Notes under the pieces: generated by a model
What the model saw: the letters and a program-made list of their open reading frames with translations, nothing else
What the model was told of the DNA's origin: nothing
The model's database searches: none
Source of the DNA: Kiritimatiellales bacterium
GTDB taxonomy: Bacteria > Verrucomicrobiota > Kiritimatiellia > Kiritimatiellales > Pontiellaceae
NCBI GenBank assembly: GCA_030588285.1
Contig: JAUUYK010000001.1
Coordinates: 1 to 18,043 of the forward strand
Direction: 5' to 3'
DNA: 18,043 bases
Made by a program: the position numbers and the translations under genes
Part shown: one piece after another, positions 1 through 6,747 of the stretch
Layout: each line of letters opens with the position of its first letter
Numbering within the stretch: position 1 is the first letter of the stretch

Positions 1-586
1 CTTTCCCCAGATAATGGTCGATCCGATAGATCTGCGATTCGGCCAAGTTTCGGAGGAGTTCGCGGTTGAGCTCCACCGCACTTTCCAGATCGTGCCCGAA
101 CGGTTTTTCAATGACCACGCGCGTCCAATGCGCGGCAGCGGGATCGGCCACCAACCCCGATTTTTTCAGTGATTGAACGGCGGTTTCAAAAAGGGAGGGA
201 ATAATCGAGAGGTAGAACAGGTGATTTTCGGGATAGCTCTCCGTATCCTGAAATTTTTCTTTCAGTTCGTCATAAGCCGCCATCGTGGAGATATCCCCTT
301 TATGGTAGCGAATGTGCTGCACAAACCGATCGACTATTTTATCTTCGACCGGCAAACGGGAAAATTTCTTAATCGAATCGGTCACCATGCCGCGGTAGCT
401 TTCATCCGTGTAGTCGCGGCGGGCAAATCCAACGATCGTAAATTTTGCGGGCAGCACATTTTTAATATAGGCAATAAAAAGCGCTGGAATCAGCTTCCGA
501 TGCGTCAAGTCGCCCGAAGCACCAAAAATAACAATGGTCACCGGATCGTCTACGCGATTTTCGTTAATAATTCCTCTGAGGGTCAT
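1..586 (-). CDS. zwf: Glucose-6-phosphate 1-dehydrogenase, N-terminal part (cut by window edge)
   Basis: The enzyme oxidises glucose-6-phosphate to 6-phosphogluconolactone with NADP+, the first step of the oxidative pentose phosphate pathway, in the cytoplasm. About 195 residues are visible. Residues 22-32 read GASGDLTHRKL, the nucleotide-binding loop of the family. Further on come EKPFGHD and RIDHYLGK, the substrate-binding and catalytic-site signature, right at the window edge. The full protein is usually about 480-510 residues, so more than half lies outside the window. The ATG at 586-584 has AGGAG at 596-600, nine bases upstream. It is transcribed divergently from the permease at 691. NADPH and pentose phosphates from this route feed biosynthesis, including the ribulose-5-phosphate used by RibBA in this window. 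The identification is secure. Confidence 0.96.
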   Translation of the reverse strand, partial: MTLRGIINENRVDDPVTIVIFGASGDLTHRKLIPALFIAYIKNVLPAKFTIVGFARRDYTDESYRGMVTDSIKKFSRLPVEDKIVDRFVQHIRYHKGDISTMAAYDELKEKFQDTESYPENHLFYLSIIPSLFETAVQSLKKSGLVADPAAAHWTRVVIEKPFGHDLESAVELNRELLRNLAESQIYRIDHYLGK

Positions 587-614
587 GGTTCGAAACTCCT
601 AATTAATTACAAAA

Positions 615-643
615 ACTCTACACGCCTCGCGAACGGGTTTCAA
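615..643 (-). promoter_or_regulatory. Candidate sigma-70 promoter for zwf
   Basis: On the minus strand a TTGAAA -35 box (638-643) is followed by a 17-base spacer and a TAGAGT -10 box (615-620). Transcription would start about 25 bases before the ATG at 586. Spacing is ideal and the -35 box matches consensus at five of six positions; the -10 box matches at four. This is motif matching only. Confidence 0.42.
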
Positions 644-690
644 CGCTTGCCGTACCTCCGTTTTATCGCTACCGTATTTCCACTCTTACT

Positions 691-1773
691 ATGAAAATAC
701 TTGCCCGACACCTATTCATGAATCTGCTGATGCCGTTGCTCTATTTGCTACTGGCTTTCACCCTTATTTTCATTATTGCCGATCTGATGGATAATGCCGG
801 TGATTTCCTTTCCTCTGGCGCATCGCCGCTCATGCTCATGCATTACTACAGCCTGCAACTACCATCGCTCATTATATTTATTGTCCCAATCTGCCTGCTA
901 CTCGCCACGCTCTACAGCCTCTCCATGCTCACTCGGCACTGCGAAATTGTGGCCATGCGCGCCAGCGGAATCAGCATCTACCGCATCACTCGTCCCTACA
1001 TTTTGATCGGTTTTCTCTGCTTTCTCTTCACCGCCATCGTCAACGAATACTCCGGCCCCCGCTTTGCCTACCGCGCCCACCAGTTGCTCGAAAGCCAGAA
1101 ACATGCAACTGACGATGTCTACTTTGAAAAAATCCCCTTCCGCAACCCGACCATTGGTCACACGTGGTATATCGAAGGCTTCGACACGCGCACTTACACC
1201 ATGAAAGGCATCACCCTCCGCCAACGCCGAGAAGATGGATCGGATAAAATCAAAATCACTGCACGGAAAGGGCACTGGCTTGATCACCGCTGGTGGTTCG
1301 AAGACGGAACGCTTCAACGTTTCGATGAAAACAATAATCTGGACGGCCCCGCCGAAAACTTTTCAACCCTCGAAATGCGTAAGCTACCCGAAATTCCCGA
1401 AGACTTCATGGGCGAGGCCAAAAGCGCCGAGCACCAGTCCTCGATTGAACTCTGGAAATACATCCAAACCCACCAATTTTTATCCGCCGAAACCCTCAAT
1501 AAATACGAAGTTGATTTTCACCACAAACTCACCATGCCCTTCATCTGCCTCATCGCCACACTCATTGGAATTCCGGTTGGCGCTCACACGGGGCGCAAAG
1601 GCGCGCTCGCGGGAATCTTGACGGCCATCAGCCTCTTTTTTGGATTCTACGCCTTGCAATTCACCATGGAATACTTCGCAAAACAGATGGTTATTCTTCC
1701 GTGGGTCGGTGCATGGAGCGCCATCATCGCCTTCTGGATTATCGGAAGTTCTCTGATCTATCGCATGCGGTAG
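691..1773 (+). CDS. LptF/LptG-family (YjgP/YjgQ) lipopolysaccharide export permease
   Basis: This 360-residue inner-membrane protein belongs to the YjgP/YjgQ family. LptF and LptG form the membrane part of the LptB2FG ABC transporter, which pulls lipopolysaccharide out of the inner membrane for transfer across the periplasm. Three hydrophobic segments lie in the first 120 residues, with the family's cytoplasmic loop EIVAMRASGISIYRI between the second and third. A hydrophilic periplasmic region of about 150 residues follows, then three more hydrophobic segments at the C-terminus (from about residue 277). Length and six-helix layout fit the family. LptF and LptG are often adjacent, but only one copy is seen here and I cannot say which of the two it is. 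The ATG lies 104 bases from the divergent zwf start and has no strong Shine-Dalgarno. It implies an LPS-bearing diderm. Confidence 0.9.
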   Translation: MKILARHLFMNLLMPLLYLLLAFTLIFIIADLMDNAGDFLSSGASPLMLMHYYSLQLPSLIIFIVPICLLLATLYSLSMLTRHCEIVAMRASGISIYRITRPYILIGFLCFLFTAIVNEYSGPRFAYRAHQLLESQKHATDDVYFEKIPFRNPTIGHTWYIEGFDTRTYTMKGITLRQRREDGSDKIKITARKGHWLDHRWWFEDGTLQRFDENNNLDGPAENFSTLEMRKLPEIPEDFMGEAKSAEHQSSIELWKYIQTHQFLSAETLNKYEVDFHHKLTMPFICLIATLIGIPVGAHTGRKGALAGILTAISLFFGFYALQFTMEYFAKQMVILPWVGAWSAIIAFWIIGSSLIYRMR

Positions 1774-1775
1774 TC

Positions 1776-1814
1776 CCCGAAATCGGTCGGATAAGAATCC
1801 GGTCTATTTTCGGG
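1776..1814. terminator. Two-part hairpin between convergent genes, possible bidirectional terminator
   Basis: An outer stem CCCGAAA (1776-1782) pairs with TTTCGGG (1808-1814). Inside it CGGAT (1788-1792) pairs with ATCCG (1797-1801) around the loop AAGA. It lies just past the permease stop and overlaps the last codons of the converging amidase gene. No clear U-tract follows on either strand, so termination is plausible from position rather than shown. Confidence 0.4.
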
Positions 1815-2646
1815 CGCGTCTAACAAGGGTGAAATAGCCGAGAATGCCGTTGGCAATTCCACGGGCGACGTTTTCGCGATAGCTGGAACTGTTGAGCAGC
1901 GACTCCTCAGCGGGATTGGTGAGGAAACCACACTCAACGAGTGCGGCGGGGCATGGTGCTTTTTTGATCACGGAGAATCGCGCGCGACGCAAACCGCGAT
2001 CGTTGCGCTTGGATAGTTTAACCAGATTACTTTGAATGGAGAACCCGAGCACCGCATTAGCGGCATCGTATTGATTGTTGTGCTGCGCGGTTTTAGTGCC
2101 GGCCTTCCCGTAGTGATTACTCGAGTCGCAGCCGGCGGCGGTGGTGATAAATGTTTCAACGCCGTTTGCGCTGGGGTCGCCGGCCCCATCGGCATGAATA
2201 CTAATAAAAAGATCGGCGTTCACTTTTTTGGCATAGTCGGTGCGCTGCTGTAAGGAGGGAAACGTATCGCCTCGACGGGTCAATCGAACCGGAATTTGCT
2301 TGGATTCGAGGATTCTTTTCACGCGACTTGAAATATCGAGCACGACGTTTTTTTCATAGACTTTATTTTTCCCAACGGCACCGGAATCTTTTCCGCCATG
2401 CCCCGGATCAAGAACCACCAGCTTGGGCAGTTTTTTCCGCATGTACTTATACGAACGGAGAATGGGGTCGTACGCCGTTTTAAAATCGACCTCCTTAATT
2501 CCCCACCCAGCACCCGATTTGCGACACGGATGCTGCAACCAAACCATCACGCCATTAATCCACGATCGGCGGCTGTTCGTCTCGAACTCCAGCGTGTTGT
2601 ACTTATTTTCCAACCGCACTTTTTTCCCGACGGTCGTCATGCGCAT
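1804..2646 (-). CDS. N-acetylmuramoyl-L-alanine amidase (Amidase_3), N-terminus uncertain
   Basis: This zinc amidase cleaves the bond between N-acetylmuramic acid and L-alanine in peptidoglycan, for cell separation and wall turnover. Numbered from the ATG at 2646 (280 residues), the zinc ligands and catalytic residues of Amidase_3 are all visible: H83 in LDPGHGGKDSG, E98, H151 in ISIHADG and E238 in VECGFLTNP. Residues 1-75 form an N-terminal domain. The frame stays open upstream to about 2796 without another ATG, GTG or TTG. It would encode a hydrophobic stretch (KLFIYQVVLCSGYGAHKANA) and then VSLSYIARLYS, which reads on naturally into the domain starting at M1. The true protein therefore probably begins upstream with an export signal, perhaps from an ATT, ATC or ATA codon. 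The catalytic identity is secure; the start is not. Confidence 0.9.
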   Translation of the reverse strand: MRMTTVGKKVRLENKYNTLEFETNSRRSWINGVMVWLQHPCRKSGAGWGIKEVDFKTAYDPILRSYKYMRKKLPKLVVLDPGHGGKDSGAVGKNKVYEKNVVLDISSRVKRILESKQIPVRLTRRGDTFPSLQQRTDYAKKVNADLFISIHADGAGDPSANGVETFITTAAGCDSSNHYGKAGTKTAQHNNQYDAANAVLGFSIQSNLVKLSKRNDRGLRRARFSVIKKAPCPAALVECGFLTNPAEESLLNSSSYRENVARGIANGILGYFTLVRRARK

Positions 2647-2853
2647 GGAATAGAGCCGGGCTATATAGGAAAGAGAAACCGTTCCGGGAAGCGCAGTTCC
2701 GGCATTGGCTTTATGGGCGCCATATCCCGAACAAAGAACGACTTGATAAATAAATAGTTTTCGTGTGATTAAATGTATAAAACCTCGACCCCTAAGCTAC
2801 TAAAAATGAATTATGTTTGGAAAGTTCCGAATCAATCCGTTTTAATTCAATGT

Positions 2854-3858
2854 ATGAGGAATTTAATCATTAACCAGCAACTCGCATCAGGGCTACGCAA
2901 AGGGATCGCGGGAATTGTACTGGTTCTATTATTCGGAACCCTCGGCTATTCCGTCATCGAAAACTGGGGATGGCTCGACTCCTTCTACATGACCGTCATC
3001 ACGGTTTCCACCGTTGGCATCACCGAAGTGCACCCACTTTCTAATGCAGGTCGCATGTTCACCGCACTGCTTATTTTTGTGGGGGTTGGCGTAATGGCCT
3101 ATACCCTCAGCCGCGTCGCCGAGTTCCTGTTCCAACGTAGTCTTACCAATGTTTTAGGGAGAAGAGCCATGATGAAGAAAATTGTTCGCATGAAACAACA
3201 CGCCATTATCTGCGGCTATGGTCGAACGGGCAGTCGGGTCGTCACGGAACTACAGGCCGCCAAAAAGGCCTTTGTGGTGATCGAGCAAGATGAGAACGAA
3301 ATTAAACGGCTCAACGAATTGGGAATTCCCTATGTCGCCGGCGATGCCACGGATGAGGACATTCTCGAGTTAGCCAATATTAGCACGGCCGATGCACTGG
3401 TGGCAGCACTCGACAGCGATGCCGAAAACCTATTCCTCACCCTAACGGCCAGCGGACTGTACAGCGATTTACGCGTGATTGCCCGAGTGCACGATCCCGA
3501 TACCGCGCGAAAATTTCGCAAAGCGGGAGTGCATCGCGTCGTTTCTCCGATTTCAACGGGGGCCAATCAAATTGCACAACTGCTCACCCAGCCCTCCGTT
3601 GTTGATCTGCTCGAACTCGTCACCAAAGACCGCAGCATTGCCCTGCAGGTGTGCGAATATGTGATCGACGAAAAACACGACATGCTCGAAAAAACCTTAT
3701 CTGAAGCTCGGGTTCGGCAAACGCTCGGCTCCATGGTGATTGCCGTCAAACATAGCGATGGGTCCACCACCTTCGATCCCGGCCCCGAAACTCGACTCCA
3801 GCTCAACGATGTTCTCGTGGCCATTCGTCAGCCTGAAAACGGCGATCAAACCTTGTAG
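2854..3858 (+). CDS. Two-TM potassium channel protein with RCK (TrkA-N/TrkA-C) domains
   Basis: This is a 334-residue inner-membrane ion channel subunit. It has one helix (about residues 17-35), a pore loop and selectivity filter (VSTVGITE, 51-58), and a second helix (about 65-85). A cytoplasmic RCK domain follows with a Rossmann loop GYGRTG at 121-126 and an acidic residue after strand 2 (VVIEQD), then a TrkA-C domain in the last 85 residues. Such channels form tetramers gated by nucleotides or ions bound to the RCK ring. The filter is unusual: the family normally has TVGYG or TVGFG, and here the second glycine is threonine. In-frame ATGs also exist at 2773 and 2806. None of the three has a good Shine-Dalgarno. 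I prefer 2854 because the extra 27 residues resemble no part of the family. Confidence 0.88.
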   Translation: MRNLIINQQLASGLRKGIAGIVLVLLFGTLGYSVIENWGWLDSFYMTVITVSTVGITEVHPLSNAGRMFTALLIFVGVGVMAYTLSRVAEFLFQRSLTNVLGRRAMMKKIVRMKQHAIICGYGRTGSRVVTELQAAKKAFVVIEQDENEIKRLNELGIPYVAGDATDEDILELANISTADALVAALDSDAENLFLTLTASGLYSDLRVIARVHDPDTARKFRKAGVHRVVSPISTGANQIAQLLTQPSVVDLLELVTKDRSIALQVCEYVIDEKHDMLEKTLSEARVRQTLGSMVIAVKHSDGSTTFDPGPETRLQLNDVLVAIRQPENGDQTL

Positions 3859-3892
3859 AAAAAAAAAGGCTGAATCGAGAAGAAGCAGAGTC

Positions 3893-4885
3893 TTATTTTT
3901 TCACGATATACCGCGCAACATCCTCCAACCGAATAAATCCGACGGGATGATTGCGGCCATCAATAACCACGGCGCTATGGCGTGGATTTCGACGTAATCG
4001 GTAAAACGCCGATTTTAAACTTCGATTTTCCTGAATTTTAAACACCTCATTGACCAACGGTTTCAACGGCTCATCATCGGCCAGCTTTTGGTTTATAACT
4101 GAATACATCGAGATCATGCCCACCACCATGTGTTTATGCATCAGTACCGCCTCGGTTGTTTCACACCGGGCGAGTAATCGTTTAAAATCCCCGACGGTGG
4201 AATCGGCGGGTAAAATCGGGACCTGTTTTATTGGAGTCATCAGCAGACGAACCGGAATGCGATGCATCGACGTTACATGATCGACCATTCGCGTTTGGAA
4301 CGATGAAATGATGCCCTCCCGCTCCCCCGTCGAAAAATAGTCCTTCAATGCATCGAGCGAAAGCCGATATAAATCGCGCCCCGGATTATTTTCGGCCCCG
4401 TGCGTGAGCAGACGAAATATTTGTTTGAGCGGCCAAGTGAAAGGATAAAAGATCCAAACCAAGACCCGCATAATTTTAGCGAGACGATACATCAGTGAAT
4501 TGGCTTTTTTACGGAACAGATTTTTGGGGGCCACTTCGGCAAAAAGAAAAAGTGGAAACATCAACGTCAACGTGGCCGCAGTTTCCGCATTCCATGGAAT
4601 GAAGCCCAACAAAAGCCGGCCCGCTTCCATCCCCCCCCCGAGATAGAGATCGGTGACCTCTTTAGAGAGCAGAAAAACCGCGATATTATTCCCGATCAAA
4701 ACCGTGAAAATAAAAATATACGGATTGTGCAACAATTTTGTTAGCACCAATGCCGAGGGCAAACACTCCCGAGCGCGTTGTTTTAAGCGCAGGCGATTAA
4801 TCATATAACTTCCGGTTTCAACGCCCGAAAATAACGCCGAAAACAGGAATCCAAAAAAGATAATCAGCAGGGATTCCAAACTCAT
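3893..4885 (-). CDS. CNNM/CorC-type membrane protein with CBS region, short form
   Basis: This 330-residue protein has an N-terminal DUF21 (CNNM) membrane domain of about 180 residues. Signs are the opening FSALFSGVETGSYMINRLRLKQRA, the segment IGNNIAVFLLS, and FAEVAPKNLFRKKA. A weakly conserved CBS-domain pair follows, with RIPVRLLMTPIKQVPILPADSTV and RRNPRHSAVVIDGRNHPVGFIRLEDVARYI. DUF21-CBS proteins are linked to magnesium and cobalt efflux. Unlike the upstream paralogue it ends soon after the CBS region, with no CorC_HlyC domain. Its ATG at 4885 overlaps the upstream gene's TGA by four bases (ATGA), so translation is probably coupled and the two may work as a pair. A nine-base C run (4631-4639) encodes the glycines of YLGGGMEAG. 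Confidence 0.87.
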   Translation of the reverse strand: MSLESLLIIFFGFLFSALFSGVETGSYMINRLRLKQRARECLPSALVLTKLLHNPYIFIFTVLIGNNIAVFLLSKEVTDLYLGGGMEAGRLLLGFIPWNAETAATLTLMFPLFLFAEVAPKNLFRKKANSLMYRLAKIMRVLVWIFYPFTWPLKQIFRLLTHGAENNPGRDLYRLSLDALKDYFSTGEREGIISSFQTRMVDHVTSMHRIPVRLLMTPIKQVPILPADSTVGDFKRLLARCETTEAVLMHKHMVVGMISMYSVINQKLADDEPLKPLVNEVFKIQENRSLKSAFYRLRRNPRHSAVVIDGRNHPVGFIRLEDVARYIVKK

Positions 4886-6153
4886 TGTTTCCCCCCGTCT
4901 GTAGCAGAAACCAGCTCTAGCAAAATCGTTTCAATACGGTGCGCTCGAACCTGCTCAACCGTGAACCGCAAATTCCCCAACTGCGCCACATCGCCCGAAA
5001 CCGGCATCCGTTTGAGCAACGAAACCACCAACCCGCTCAGGGTATCCAATGCCAAATCCTGCATTGCTTCGGCGGGCAAGAATCCAACAAATAAACCGCG
5101 CCACTCCCGAATTCCTAAACGGCCTTGTAGCCGATAGATCGATTCGCCCAACTGTTCCACAAGCGGCACATCTTCAATATCAAATTCGCCGACCACCTCT
5201 TCTAATAAATCTTCCAGCACCACCGTACCGGCCAACCCTCCATACTCATCGACCACACAAACCATGCGCAGCCCTTCGGACAAAAATTCACGGAGCAGCA
5301 CATCCGCCCGCATCGTTTCGGGCACAAATTTAACCGGCTTCGAATATGCACGAAGCGGCTGGTCAGACGCGGCATTAACGAAAAGGTCGCGCACCTCCAC
5401 CGCCCCAATAATCTGATCCTCATCCTCTTCATAAATCGGAATCAGCTCCATCTCCCGCTCCGCCGCCTCAAGCAACGCCTCTCCAATCGGAGCGTCGGCC
5501 CGACAAAATAGCTGGTCGACTCGCGGAATCATCAACTTCCGCACCCGGATTTCGGGCAGATTCACAATATCTTCAACAATCGCCTTTTCCTGTTTTCCAA
5601 AAGTGGGATCCTGCTGCGTGGCATCAATCAGCATTTTGAGTTCATCAGCATCCATTCGATTATCATGTTCCCCGGCCGGCTCCATCTTTTTAGTGATCGC
5701 TTCAAGAATCCACCGAATGGGTCCCAGAAAATGGAACCAGCCGCGCAGGGGCAGCGAATTTAGACGGACCACCCGTTCTGGAAATGAAATGCCGATGGCT
5801 TTTGGAAGGATTTCCCCGACCAGAATAACCACTAAAAGAACGCCAACCCCGATCGCTGCCTGCCACCAACCGCCGTACTTTTCGCTAACCTCCAGCGCCA
5901 GCACCGCGCTCATGCTAAAGAACAGGATATTTACAACCAGGTTTCCAAATAGAATGGCCACCAGCAGGCCCGCTGGATTTTCAGTCAGCTTCGTCAGCAA
6001 CCGATCCACATGATGCCCCTGCCGGCGCAATACTTTCACCTGTTCGCTCGTCAGCGAAAATAGCGCGGTTTCCGTCCCCGAAAAAAAGGCAGAAACGCAC
6101 AACAACAGCCCCATGAGAGCCAGTGAAAAAAAATGATCGATAATAACTTCCAA
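4882..6153 (-). CDS. CNNM/CorC-type transporter-like protein (DUF21-CBS-CorC_HlyC), TTG start
   Basis: This 423-residue membrane protein has the full domain order of the family. The DUF21 membrane domain covers about 1-180, with FFSGTETALFSLTSEQVKVL and LFGNLVVNILFFS, then VGEILPKAIG. A CBS pair covers about 200-335, with VRKLMIPRVDQLFC and VVDEYGGLAGTVVLEDLLEEVVGE. A C-terminal CorC_HlyC domain ends in VEQVRAHRIETILLEL. Relatives, once called hemolysin C or YtfL/CorC, are thought to export Mg2+ or Co2+. The start is TTG at 6153: a GAAGGG Shine-Dalgarno sits six bases upstream. A nearer ATG at 6158 is in another frame and too close to that site. Translation passes directly to the shorter paralogue downstream by an ATGA overlap. 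Confidence 0.92.
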   Translation of the reverse strand: MEVIIDHFFSLALMGLLLCVSAFFSGTETALFSLTSEQVKVLRRQGHHVDRLLTKLTENPAGLLVAILFGNLVVNILFFSMSAVLALEVSEKYGGWWQAAIGVGVLLVVILVGEILPKAIGISFPERVVRLNSLPLRGWFHFLGPIRWILEAITKKMEPAGEHDNRMDADELKMLIDATQQDPTFGKQEKAIVEDIVNLPEIRVRKLMIPRVDQLFCRADAPIGEALLEAAEREMELIPIYEEDEDQIIGAVEVRDLFVNAASDQPLRAYSKPVKFVPETMRADVLLREFLSEGLRMVCVVDEYGGLAGTVVLEDLLEEVVGEFDIEDVPLVEQLGESIYRLQGRLGIREWRGLFVGFLPAEAMQDLALDTLSGLVVSLLKRMPVSGDVAQLGNLRFTVEQVRAHRIETILLELVSATDGGKQ

Positions 6154-6159
6154 GCCATA

Positions 6160-6166
6160 CCCTTCT
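6160..6166 (-). promoter_or_regulatory. Ribosome binding site that fixes a TTG start
   Basis: On the minus strand AGAAGGG ends six bases before TTG (6153-6151), the only start codon giving an N-terminus with the DUF21 membrane segment intact. The out-of-frame ATG at 6158-6156 is one base from the site and cannot use it well. Confidence 0.6.
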
Positions 6167-6351
6167 TTTAAGATGCGTAATTAAACCGTTCAATTGTCGA
6201 TATGGAAAGCACTCGGTCAGGTTATTCCTATTCCCGGACCAGACTTATACCGCCCTCGAGCAGGGTCGTTAAATGCGTGAACCGGTGTTTTCTTTCGTCC
6301 AAATAAATTTTCCGCTTCAAAATCTGCGGGGTTCGGATAAAGTAACGCTTC

Positions 6352-6747
6352 ATGAAAAAATTCACCCTAGAAACCCGTTCCAGAACCGATTTCATCAAGC
6401 TGGACCAAAATATCTCGGAGATCATTACCGATTCCGGAATTTTGGAAGGTGTTGTGACTATTTTTGTACCCCATACCACCGCGGGAATTACAATCAACGA
6501 AAACGCCGATCCCGATGTGACCGCGGATATGGAACACGTGCTCGACCGAATGGTTCCATGGGAAGGGGCCTACCAACATTTTGAGGGCAATACAGCCGCG
6601 CATATGAAGGCGAGCATGATGGGCTCGTCGGTTCAGGTGATTATTTCTAGTGGTAAACTTCAGCGAGGCACATGGCAAAGCCTCTATTTTTGCGAATTTG
6701 ACGGACCGCGCACCCGAGAGGTGTGGGTTAAAGGAATTTCTGAGTAA
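6352..6747 (+). CDS. YjbQ family protein (UPF0047)
   Basis: This 131-residue cytoplasmic protein of the YjbQ/UPF0047 family is full length. Signature stretches are VPHTTAGITINENADPDV (from residue 39, with His41), FEGNTAAHMKASMMGSS in the middle, and GTWQSLYFCEFDGPRTR near the end. YjbQ proteins form compact trimers. A low thiamine phosphate synthase activity has been reported for the E. coli member, but the physiological role is unsettled. The 198-base gap to the divergent CNNM gene must contain its promoter, but I see no convincing boxes. Its TAA stop overlaps the ATG of the TPR lipoprotein gene by one base (TAATG), so the two are cotranscribed and probably translationally coupled. Confidence 0.92.
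   Translation: MKKFTLETRSRTDFIKLDQNISEIITDSGILEGVVTIFVPHTTAGITINENADPDVTADMEHVLDRMVPWEGAYQHFEGNTAAHMKASMMGSSVQVIISSGKLQRGTWQSLYFCEFDGPRTREVWVKGISE

Noticed and set aside
173..694. 173-codon plus-strand frame at the left end
   Set aside because: It lies opposite zwf, which has clear family motifs on the minus strand; the plus-strand product has no recognisable features.
3859..3892. Terminator between the potassium channel and CNNM genes
   Set aside because: The 34-base gap has an A-run and T-run but no stem of more than three pairs.
6154..6351. Promoter or small RNA in the divergent gap between the CNNM pair and yjbQ
   Set aside because: Only weak -10-like TATACC (6246-6251) with a poor -35; no hairpin or conserved RNA motif recognised.
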